NCBI RefSeq assembly: GCF_016863515.1
Contig: NZ_BOPA01000021.1
Span: 62,001-126,000, forward strand
Direction of reading: 5' to 3'
Origin: Micromonospora gifhornensis
GTDB taxonomy: Bacteria > Actinomycetota > Actinomycetes > Mycobacteriales > Micromonosporaceae
DNA length: 64,000 nt
This document shows, one piece after another, positions 49,840-57,213 of this stretch; within the stretch, counting starts at the first letter, position 1; every line of letters begins with the position of its first letter. The position numbers and the translations under genes were made by a program. A model generated the notes under the pieces. It worked only from the letters and a program-made list of their open reading frames with translations, ran no database searches and had not been told where the DNA came from.

Positions 49840-50856
49840 CTACAGGGCGGTCATCTCGCCGGTGTCGAGCAGGTCGTCGCGTTGTGCCTCCGGCTGCCAC
49901 AGGTCCGGCTGGGCGGGCTCCGGTACGCCGATGCGTACCGCCTCCAACTGGGCCGCGAACGCGAGACCACCGAACAGCGCCATGCCGGTGAGGTTGGCCC
50001 AGAGCAGCAGCGCCATGATTCCGGTGAGCGCACCGTAGGTCTGCCCGAAGTCCGCACTGAACCGGACGTACCCGGCGAGCAGCAGGCTGGCCAGCCACCA
50101 CAGCACGGTGGCGATACCAGCGCCGAAGAACAGCCAGGACAGGCCGGGCTGATGGCGTCGGGGCGCATGCCGGAACAACACCGCGACGGCGAGCACGGTC
50201 AGCCCGAGGCTCAGCGGCCAACGGATGACGTCCCAGCCGACGGCGGCCACGTCGCCCCAGGCGTAGTGCCGCTGCACCGAGTCACCCATCGGCCCACCGC
50301 CGACCAGGATCAGGAAGCCGGCCAGCGCCGGCAGACCGGCGGTCACGGCGAGCACGGCAGCCCGTACGTACTTGCGCAGCGCCGGCCGGTCCCGTTCGAC
50401 GCCGTAGATCCGGTTGGCGCCGCGTTCGATCTGCGCCATGGTGCTCGTCAACGCCACCAGCCCGGTCATCAGACCCAGGGTCAGGGCCACCTCGCCGATG
50501 TCCTCGGCCCGCTCGGCACCGGCACCCTCGCCGTCACCGAGCAGCTCGGCGACCACCTGCTCACTGGCACCCGGCGTCAACGCCAGGACGGTGTCGGCGA
50601 CCACCTCACCGCCCTCGGCCGCACCCAGCTCCGCGATCAGCCCGGTCAACGCGATAAGGAACGGCACCACGGCCAGGCAGAGCTGGAACGCGAAGGCCCG
50701 GGAGTGGCTGAACCCGTCGCCGTAGCGGAACCGGGTGAAGGCGTCCCGCAGCAGGTGCCAGCCGCCCTCCCGGCGCAACGTCTGCCAGGCGTGGTCGGCG
50801 CAGAGCTGCTCGTCGGACATCAGCCGGGTCTCCGGCACCAACTTGGTACTACTCAC
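49840..50856 (-). CDS. YihY/BrkB-family membrane protein
   Basis: A 338-residue integral membrane protein with about six helices. RYGDGFSHSRAFAFQLCLAVVPFLIALTG and the YVRFSADFGQTYGALTGIMALLLWANLTGMALFGG stretch are family hallmarks. GTG start at 50856. Function in bacteria unresolved; not an RNase BN. Confidence 0.9.
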   Translation of the reverse strand: MSSTKLVPETRLMSDEQLCADHAWQTLRREGGWHLLRDAFTRFRYGDGFSHSRAFAFQLCLAVVPFLIALTGLIAELGAAEGGEVVADTVLALTPGASEQVVAELLGDGEGAGAERAEDIGEVALTLGLMTGLVALTSTMAQIERGANRIYGVERDRPALRKYVRAAVLAVTAGLPALAGFLILVGGGPMGDSVQRHYAWGDVAAVGWDVIRWPLSLGLTVLAVAVLFRHAPRRHQPGLSWLFFGAGIATVLWWLASLLLAGYVRFSADFGQTYGALTGIMALLLWANLTGMALFGGLAFAAQLEAVRIGVPEPAQPDLWQPEAQRDDLLDTGEMTAL

Positions 50857-50895
50857 CGGAGTCGCCTTTCGTTCGCGACTGCGGGGCTCGCAAGC

Positions 50896-51954
50896 TCACT
50901 CCTCGCGCTCACTGGTACCACTTCTCTCGACGAGCTGTTCACCTCGCTCGGCAGCGGCTTCAGCGTCGTCGGTGAGGTCGGGGGCCTGCTCGGGCCGGGG
51001 TACGCACAGCCACAACGCGCGCCGGTGGATCTGCGCCTGCAGGGTGGTCCCCGGTTCGATCAGGTCACCGTCGAGTTCGCGGGGTTGGGCCCGGTTGCTG
51101 GTGATCTCGACCCGCCGGGCCCGGAACTCCTCCATCCGGGGCACCCGGTCGCGGCGGCGCAGCACCCCCCAGCCGAGGGCGAGCCAGTGCCGCAGCGTAC
51201 GCGGGCTGAGCACGGCGATGTCGAAGTAGCCGTCGTCGGGTGCGGCCTCGGTGAGCAGGGTGACCCCACCCTGGAGCCGACCGACGTTGGCGACCAGCAC
51301 CGAACGGGCCCGACGGGTCAGCGGCGGCTGGTCGTCCAGCCGGATCGACACCCGCATCGGCCGGTCCCGCAGGTGTCGCACCGCTCCCACCACGTACGCC
51401 GGCCAGCCGATCCGTCGTTTGGTGGTCTCGCTGGTGGCGGCGAGCATCTGCGCGTCGAAGCCCATGCCCGCCATCACCGCGAAGTGCTGCCCGTCCACCT
51501 CACCGACGTCGAGCAGCCGCCGACCGCGTTCCACGGCGACCGCCAGCCCGGCGGCCAGGTCGGTGGAGAGTCCCAGGTTGGCGGCGAGCAGGTTGCCGGT
51601 GCCCTGCGGCAGCACGGCGAGCGCCACCTCGGTGCCGACAAGCGCGCTGATACACGCCCGTACGGTGCCGTCTCCGCCGCAGGCGAAGACGACGTCGACG
51701 CCGGCGGCGACGGCCTGCTCGGTCTGGCCCCGGCCGGGGTCGTCGATGGTGGTCTCGTACCACAGCGGTGCCGGCCAGCCGGCCGTGGCGAGGGTGTCCT
51801 CCACGGTGTGGCGCAGCGCGTCGAGGTCGTCCACCTTGACCGGGTTGACCACCACCGCGCTGCGCAGCGACCGCGTCTGCCGTCCAGCTTCCACGGCGTC
51901 AGTGTGCGCCATGGTGCGGGCTTCGGCACCCTGGCGGCGCGTGGGCAGGTTCAC
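50896..51954 (-). CDS. Diacylglycerol/sphingosine kinase-like lipid kinase
   Basis: A 352-residue DAGK catalytic-domain protein (VVVNPVKVDD, FACGGDGTVRACISALVG, LPQGTGNLLAANLGL, GMGFDAQML). It would phosphorylate a lipid with ATP. Start GTG 51954 or ATG 51912; neither has a clear ribosome site. Upstream of the BrkB and PAP2 genes, forming a membrane-lipid run on the minus strand. Confidence 0.9.
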   Translation of the reverse strand: MNLPTRRQGAEARTMAHTDAVEAGRQTRSLRSAVVVNPVKVDDLDALRHTVEDTLATAGWPAPLWYETTIDDPGRGQTEQAVAAGVDVVFACGGDGTVRACISALVGTEVALAVLPQGTGNLLAANLGLSTDLAAGLAVAVERGRRLLDVGEVDGQHFAVMAGMGFDAQMLAATSETTKRRIGWPAYVVGAVRHLRDRPMRVSIRLDDQPPLTRRARSVLVANVGRLQGGVTLLTEAAPDDGYFDIAVLSPRTLRHWLALGWGVLRRRDRVPRMEEFRARRVEITSNRAQPRELDGDLIEPGTTLQAQIHRRALWLCVPRPEQAPDLTDDAEAAAERGEQLVERSGTSEREE

Positions 51955-51985
51955 CCGGCCGACGCGTTTGGATCGCGCCGAGGAC

Positions 51986-52564
51986 TCAGGCGGCGGTACG
52001 CAGGGCAGCTTCCACCCGGCGACGGGTGTCGGCCAGGTCGACGCCGGCCTCGGCGAGGGCCAGCGCGCCCAGCCCGCCGCCCTCGCGCAGCAGGCCGAGC
52101 AGGATGTGTTCGGTGCCGATGTGCCGGTGACGCAGCCGGATCGCCTCGCGCAACGACAACTCCAGCACCTTCTTCGCCCGGTGCGAGAACGGGCCGCCCG
52201 GCCGCTGGCGGCGGCCCCACCGGCGTCGTGGCGGCGGTACGGCCTCGCGCAGCGCGTCGGGGCCGAAGGACTCCTCGATCCGGGCCACGATGGCGGCCAG
52301 ATCGATGCCGATCTCGCGCAGCGCGACGGCGTCGGCCTCGGCCAGCCCGGTGCTGCCGGTCTCGGTGTGTCGGCGGATGCGCGCGCGAAGGTCCTCGGCG
52401 GTGACGCCGGCGTCGCGCAGCACCCGGACGGCGAGGCTGTCGCCGTCGGCGAGCAGGGCGAGCAGCAGGTGCTCGGTGCCGACGGGTCGTTGCCCCTCGG
52501 CCCGGGCCTCGTCGCGGGCCTGGCGCACCAGGGTGCGTGCCCGGTCGGTGAACCGTTCGAACAT
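51986..52564 (-). CDS. Clp N-terminal-domain protein (no ATPase)
   Basis: A 192-residue protein with two Clp_N repeats (RFTDRARTLVRQARDEARAEGQRPVGTEHLLLALLADGD and FSHRAKKVLELSLREAIRLRHRHIGTEHILLGLLREGG) and no AAA module. It may act as an adaptor or substrate receptor for ClpC. ATG overlaps the stop of the small HTH gene (TGATG), so the two are coupled. Confidence 0.88.
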   Translation of the reverse strand: MFERFTDRARTLVRQARDEARAEGQRPVGTEHLLLALLADGDSLAVRVLRDAGVTAEDLRARIRRHTETGSTGLAEADAVALREIGIDLAAIVARIEESFGPDALREAVPPPRRRWGRRQRPGGPFSHRAKKVLELSLREAIRLRHRHIGTEHILLGLLREGGGLGALALAEAGVDLADTRRRVEAALRTAA

Positions 52565-52800
52565 CACGCCTCCCAGGAGGATTCGACCGCCGGACGCCCG
52601 GCGTGCTTCTTGTGGACCGCCTGCCGGCTGACCTCGAGCGCGTCGGCGATCTCCTGCCAGGACCAGCCCTGTCGTCGGGCGTTGTCCACCTGGACCACCT
52701 CCAGTCGTTCGAGCAGCCGACGCAGTGCGCGGACCGCGCGCAGGCCGACCCGGGGATCGGTGCTGCCGGCCGCGGCGGCGAGTTCGGTAGCCTGACTCAT
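52564..52800 (-). CDS. Small helix-turn-helix regulator
   Basis: A 78-residue protein ending in an HTH (WSWQEIADALEVSRQAVHKKHAGR). It precedes and is coupled to the Clp-N gene, a pairing common in actinomycetes. Its promoter is fully overlapped by two palindromes, suggesting autoregulation. The ATG is 7 nt after the -10, so the mRNA is likely leaderless. Confidence 0.85.
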   Translation of the reverse strand: MSQATELAAAAGSTDPRVGLRAVRALRRLLERLEVVQVDNARRQGWSWQEIADALEVSRQAVHKKHAGRPAVESSWEA

Positions 52801-52802
52801 GC

Positions 52803-52847
52803 TGTCAACTTACATTGACAACGCCCCGTCGTCAACCAATGTTGACA
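52803..52847 (-). promoter_or_regulatory. Leaderless promoter with twin GTCAA/TTGAC operators
   Basis: TGTCAA-N6-TTGACA (803-820) and GTCAAC-N4-GTTGAC (831-846) have centres 27 bp apart. On the minus strand -35 TTGACG (835-830), 17 bp, -10 TAAGTT (812-807), then 6 nt to the ATG at 52800. Each operator covers one promoter box. Confidence 0.7.
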
Positions 52848-52932
52848 CCCAGTCTTCCGATCGCGCCCCTGAGCAGCACCGCCACGACTAGCCTCGTACG
52901 CAGGTCAGGCGGGGACAGGGGGTGAGGTCGGG

Positions 52933-53757
52933 GTGGCCTCAACCAACGACGCGCCGGTGCTGGCCGGCATCGGTCCGAGCGACGCCCTGCCGGTGGCCCG
53001 GGTGGCCGCGCGGGTGGCCGCCGGGCACGGCTGCGGCGTACACCTGCTGCACGCCTTCAACTGGGCGGCGATGGCGGCGCCGGCGGTCTCCGGTTCGCGG
53101 GCCGACGCCGAGCGGCTGATCGCCGAGGCCAGCGAGGCGGTCCGGCTCAGTCAGCCGAAGGTCCCGATCACCACCGAGATCGTCGAGGGTCCGGCGGTGG
53201 CGAACCTGGTACGCAAGTCCGAGTCGGCCTTCCTGGTGGCCGTCGGCGACGGCGGGATGGCCCACTGCGACAGGTGCATCCCGGCGGACAGCCCCGCGGT
53301 CCAGGTGGCCGCCCGGGCCGACTGCCCGGTGCTTGTCGTCCGACGGGAACCACCGCCGCAGGGCCCGGTGCTCGTGGGGGTCGACGGGTCGGCCTCCGCG
53401 GAGACCGCGCTGGCCTGGGCCTTCGCCGCGGCCAGAGAACTGCGGGCCCGGCTGATGGCCGTGTGGGTGGTCGACACCGACGACGCCATCGAGGCGGCCA
53501 CCCAGCGGCTCGGCGACCTGGTGGCCCGGGTGAGCGCCGACGACACGGCCGTCGAATGCCACGTCGTACGCGGTGATCCCGGCTCGGTGCTTGTCGACCA
53601 GTCCCGGTCGGCGCAGCTGACGGTGGTTGCCGCGCGCGGCGACGAGCCGTGGCGCGGCATGCTCGGCGCGGTCAGTCAGGCGGTGCTCTACCACGCCCCG
53701 TCACCGGTGATCGTGGTGCGTGGAGTGACCGGCGGACCGGATGCCGACGGGTCGTGA
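52933..53757 (+). CDS. Universal stress protein with two USP domains
   Basis: A 274-residue tandem USP. The second domain (VLVGVDGSASAETALAWAFAAA ... GDPGSVLVDQSRSAQLTVVAARGDEPWRGMLGAVSQAVLYHAPSPVIVV) has an ATP-binding G-x2-G-x9-G-like region. The first domain is more degenerate (LAGIGPSD). GTG start at 52933. It opens the DosR-like cluster, where USPs are typical members. Confidence 0.88.
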   Translation: MASTNDAPVLAGIGPSDALPVARVAARVAAGHGCGVHLLHAFNWAAMAAPAVSGSRADAERLIAEASEAVRLSQPKVPITTEIVEGPAVANLVRKSESAFLVAVGDGGMAHCDRCIPADSPAVQVAARADCPVLVVRREPPPQGPVLVGVDGSASAETALAWAFAAARELRARLMAVWVVDTDDAIEAATQRLGDLVARVSADDTAVECHVVRGDPGSVLVDQSRSAQLTVVAARGDEPWRGMLGAVSQAVLYHAPSPVIVVRGVTGGPDADGS

Positions 53758-53770
53758 CACCCGGGCGGGC

Positions 53771-53784
53771 GGGACCAATGGCCC
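53771..53784 (+). promoter_or_regulatory. DevR-box-like site upstream of phosphoketolase
   Basis: GGGACCAATGGCCC, 91 bp before the phosphoketolase ATG. It shares GGGACC-N3-GGCCC with the sites at 62883 (minus) and 63021. Confidence 0.55.
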
Positions 53785-53828
53785 TGATTCATGGCTGCCG
53801 ATGTCGCCAGACTCAAGGAGGAAACCAC

Positions 53829-53915
53829 GTGTTGCGGATGCGGAATCCGCCGAACAGGGAGAGGCTCACCCAGTATGGACACCGCCCTGAATCCGAAGAG
53901 CACCCTGACCGATGA
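53829..53915 (+). CDS. Possible 28-residue upstream ORF before phosphoketolase
   Basis: GTG at 53829 follows an excellent AAGGAGGAAA and encodes LRMRNPPNRERLTQYGHRP plus eight more residues, ending 38 bp inside the phosphoketolase gene in another frame. It may couple or regulate translation, or be a chance frame. Confidence 0.35.
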   Translation: MLRMRNPPNRERLTQYGHRPESEEHPDR

Positions 53916-56268
53916 GGAGCTGCGCCGGCTGGACGCGTACTGGCGGGCGGCGAACTACCTGACCGTCGGCCAGATCTACCTGCTCGACAATCCCCTGTTG
54001 CGCGAGCCGCTGGCCGCCGAACACGTCAAGCCCCGGCTGCTCGGCCACTGGGGCACCTCCCCCGGCCTGAACCTGATCTACGCCCACCTGAACCGGGTGA
54101 TCGTGGCGCGGGACCTGTCCACGATCTACATCACCGGCCCCGGCCACGGCGGTCCGGCCCTGGTCGCGAACAGCTGGCTGGAAGGCACCTGGAGCGAGCG
54201 GTACCACGGCATCGACCGCGACGAGGCCGGCATGGCCCGGCTGTTCCGCCAGTTCTCCTTCCCCGGCGGCATCCCCAGCCATGTGGCCGCGGAGGTGCCG
54301 GGTTCGATCCACGAGGGCGGCGAGCTGGGGTACGCGCTGAGCCACGCCTACGGCGCGGCCTTCGACAACCCGGACCTGCTGGTCGCCTGCGTGATCGGTG
54401 ACGGGGAGGCCGAGACCGGCCCGCTGTCGGGCAGCTGGCTGTCCAACGTGTTCCTGAACCCGGCCCGCGACGGCGCGGTGCTGCCCATCCTGCACCTCAA
54501 CGGGTACAAGATCGCCAACCCGACCGTGCTGGACCGGATCCCCGAGTCCGATCTGCTCGACATGATGCGCGGCTACGGCTACCAGCCGTACGTGGTGGCC
54601 GGTGACGAGCCTGCCGCCGTGCACGAGTTGCTGGCCGCCACGTTCGACCGGGCGCTCGACGAAATCGCGGAGATCCAGCGGCAGGCCCGCTCCGGGGGAA
54701 CCGTCACCCGTCCGCGCTGGCCGATGATCGTGCTGCGTACGCCGAAGGGCTGGACCGGGCCGAGCGAGGTCGACGGCAAGCAGGTCGAGGGGACGTACCG
54801 GGCCCACCAGGTTCCGCTGTCGCAGGTACGCACGAACCCGGCGCACCGGGCCGAACTGGAGCGCTGGCTGCGCAGCTACCGGCCGGAGGAGCTGTTCGAC
54901 GCCACCGGCGCACCGGTCGCCGAGCTGGCCGCGCTGCCGCCCACCGGTGACCGGCGGATGAGCGCCAACCCGGTCACCAACGGCGGGCAGGTGCTGCGCG
55001 ACCTGACCCTGCCGGACTTCCGCGACTACGCGGTCGAGGTGCCCCGACCTGGTGCGACGGTCGCCGGAGCCACCGGTGAGCTGGGCAAGTGGATCCGCGA
55101 CGTGATCGTCGCCAACCCGCAGACGTTCCGGCTGTTCGGCCCGGACGAGGTGGCCTCCAACCGGCTCCAGGCGGCCTTCGAGGTCACCGACCGCGCCTGG
55201 ATGGCCGGCATCGTCCCCGGCGACGACCACCTCTCCCCCGACGGCCGGGTGATGGAGGTCCTCTCCGAGCACCTGTGCCAGGGCTGGCTGGAGGGTTACC
55301 TGCTCACCGGCCGGCACGGCATCTTCACCAGCTACGAGGCGTTCATCCACATCGTCGACTCGATGGTCAACCAGCACGCCAAGTGGTTGAAGGTGACCCG
55401 GGACATCCCGTGGCGGCTGCCTGTCGCGTCGCTGAACTACCTGCTCTCCAGCCATGTCTGGCGGCAGGACCACAACGGCTTCTCGCACCAGGACCCGGGC
55501 TTCATCGACCACGTGATGAACAAGAAGGCCGAAGTGGTCCGGGTCTACCTGCCGCCGGACGCCAACACCCTGCTGTCCACCATGGATCACTGCCTGCGCA
55601 GCCGGCACTACATCAACGTGGTGGTGGCCGGCAAGCAGTCCGCACCGAACTGGCTGACCATGACCGAGGCCGTCCAGCACTGCCGGCGCGGCCTGGGGAT
55701 CTGGGACTGGGCCAGCACCGACGGCGACAGCGAGCCGGACGTGGTGCTCGCCTGTGCCGGCGACGTACCGACGCTGGAGACGCTGGCCGCGGCCGACCTG
55801 CTGCGCCAGCACCTGCCCGAGCTCAAGGTGCGAGTGATCAACGTGGTGGACCTGATGCGGCTGCAACCGCCGAGCGAGCACCCGCACGGGCTGCCGGACA
55901 ACGAGTTCGACACGCTGTTCACCCGGGACAAGCCGATCATCTTCGCGTACCACGGCTACCCGTGGCTGATCCACCGGCTCACCTACCGGCGTACCAACCA
56001 CGACAACCTGCACGTGCGCGGGTACAAGGAGGAGGGCACCACCACCACTCCGTTCGACATGGTGATGCTCAACGACCTGGACCGCTTCCACCTGGTGATC
56101 GACGTGATCGACCGGGTGCCCGGGTTGGCGGCCCGCGCCGCACACCTGCGCCAGGAGATGACCGACGCCCGGCAGTCCTGCCGCGACTACACCCGGCAGT
56201 ACGGCGAGGACGATCCCCGGGTCGCCGAGTGGCGCTGGGTCCGCGAAACCGACCAGACCAACCCGTAG
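53875..56268 (+). CDS. xfp: Phosphoketolase
   Basis: A 797-residue thiamine-diphosphate enzyme that cleaves xylulose-5-P and/or fructose-6-P with phosphate to acetyl-P. LDAYWRAANYLTVGQIYLLDNPLL, GHWGTSPGLNLIYAHLNR, GPGHGGPALVANSWLEG, and the TPP-binding GDGEAETGPLSGSW...N are characteristic. ATG at 53875 follows GGGAGAGG at 10 nt. It forms an operon with a USP gene 12 bp downstream. The upstream DevR-like box suggests hypoxia control of acetyl-P production. Confidence 0.95.
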   Translation: MDTALNPKSTLTDEELRRLDAYWRAANYLTVGQIYLLDNPLLREPLAAEHVKPRLLGHWGTSPGLNLIYAHLNRVIVARDLSTIYITGPGHGGPALVANSWLEGTWSERYHGIDRDEAGMARLFRQFSFPGGIPSHVAAEVPGSIHEGGELGYALSHAYGAAFDNPDLLVACVIGDGEAETGPLSGSWLSNVFLNPARDGAVLPILHLNGYKIANPTVLDRIPESDLLDMMRGYGYQPYVVAGDEPAAVHELLAATFDRALDEIAEIQRQARSGGTVTRPRWPMIVLRTPKGWTGPSEVDGKQVEGTYRAHQVPLSQVRTNPAHRAELERWLRSYRPEELFDATGAPVAELAALPPTGDRRMSANPVTNGGQVLRDLTLPDFRDYAVEVPRPGATVAGATGELGKWIRDVIVANPQTFRLFGPDEVASNRLQAAFEVTDRAWMAGIVPGDDHLSPDGRVMEVLSEHLCQGWLEGYLLTGRHGIFTSYEAFIHIVDSMVNQHAKWLKVTRDIPWRLPVASLNYLLSSHVWRQDHNGFSHQDPGFIDHVMNKKAEVVRVYLPPDANTLLSTMDHCLRSRHYINVVVAGKQSAPNWLTMTEAVQHCRRGLGIWDWASTDGDSEPDVVLACAGDVPTLETLAAADLLRQHLPELKVRVINVVDLMRLQPPSEHPHGLPDNEFDTLFTRDKPIIFAYHGYPWLIHRLTYRRTNHDNLHVRGYKEEGTTTTPFDMVMLNDLDRFHLVIDVIDRVPGLAARAAHLRQEMTDARQSCRDYTRQYGEDDPRVAEWRWVRETDQTNP

Positions 56269-56280
56269 CGAGGTGACATC

Positions 56281-57156
56281 GTGAGCGACGAGCAGATTCT
56301 GGTGGGTTACGACGGCTCGCCGGACGCGGCAGCTGCCCTGGAATGGGCCCTGGCGCAGGCTGGACGGGACGGTCGGCCGGTACGGCTGGCGTACATCTTC
56401 GAATGGCTCACCGTGGCCGGCTGGGTCGGGCCCGGCATGACGCCCGGGATGTGGCCGGACGAGCAGGCCCGGCAGCAGGTCGAGGAGTTGGTGCGCAAGG
56501 CGGCCTCCGACGCCGCCGCCGCGCACCCCGACCTGACGGTCAGCGGTGAGGTGCTCGACGGGCCACCCGCCCTGGTGCTGGAGGAGTGCTCCACCGCGGC
56601 CGGCCTGGTGGTGCTGGGCAGCCGTGGGCACGGCGGCTTCACCGGCCTGCTCGCCGGCTCCACCGCCGTCAGCGTCACCGCACACGCGCACTGCCCGGTG
56701 GTGGTCGTGCGCCGCGAGACGGCCGACGTCACCCGCGCCGGACACGTCGCGGTCGGCGTGGACGGCTCGGAGCAGTCCCTGCTGGCGCTCGGCTTCGCCA
56801 TCGAGCAGGCGGCGTTGCGTCGGGTACCGCTGCACGTGCTGCGAGCCTGGCAGCCCGGCCGGGAGCAGTGGAACCTGACCGGCGAGCAGGCCCGCGAGGC
56901 GGCGCTCGCCGCCCAGCGCGCCGAACTGGACGAACCGCTGCGCCGCTGGCAGGCGACCTTCCCCGACGTCGAGGTGAGCGTCGAGACGGCCGCCGCCGCC
57001 CCCGCCGGGCTGCTGATCGACGCCAGCCGCAACGCTCAACTGATGGTCGTCGGCACCCGAGGCCGCGGCGGGCTGCGCGGCATGCTGCTCGGCTCGGTCA
57101 GCCAGCAACTCATCCAGCACGCGCACTGCCCGGTGGCGGTGGTCCGGGAACGCTGA
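56281..57156 (+). CDS. Universal stress protein with two USP domains
   Basis: A 291-residue tandem USP (ILVGYDGSPDAAAALEWALAQA ... GLVVLGSRGHGGFTGLLAGSTAVSVTAHAHCPVVVVR and VAVGVDGSEQSLLALGFAIEQA ... LMVVGTRGRGGLRGMLLGSVSQQLIQHAHCPVAVVR). Both halves keep the ATP-binding G-x2-G-x9-GS motif, unlike the first USP. GTG start 12 bp after phosphoketolase. A strong hairpin follows. Confidence 0.93.
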   Translation: MSDEQILVGYDGSPDAAAALEWALAQAGRDGRPVRLAYIFEWLTVAGWVGPGMTPGMWPDEQARQQVEELVRKAASDAAAAHPDLTVSGEVLDGPPALVLEECSTAAGLVVLGSRGHGGFTGLLAGSTAVSVTAHAHCPVVVVRRETADVTRAGHVAVGVDGSEQSLLALGFAIEQAALRRVPLHVLRAWQPGREQWNLTGEQAREAALAAQRAELDEPLRRWQATFPDVEVSVETAAAAPAGLLIDASRNAQLMVVGTRGRGGLRGMLLGSVSQQLIQHAHCPVAVVRER

Positions 57157-57160
57157 GCCT

Positions 57161-57213
57161 CACGCCACCGGTTCCCCCTCGGTCGTTCAGGCCGGCGGGG
57201 AACCGGTGGCGTG
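57161..57213. terminator. Bidirectional terminator between USP and P-type ATPase genes
   Basis: CACGCCACCGGTTCCCC (161-177) and GGGGAACCGGTGGCGTG (197-213) are perfect 17-bp complements around a 19-nt loop. The right arm lies in the last codons of the ATPase gene. Confidence 0.8.

Noticed and set aside
53866..57126. A very long minus-strand open frame opposite phosphoketolase and the USP gene
   Set aside because: It is antisense to two clearly conserved genes, has Arg/Gly/Val/His-biased nonsense composition and no domain; it is a high-GC shadow.
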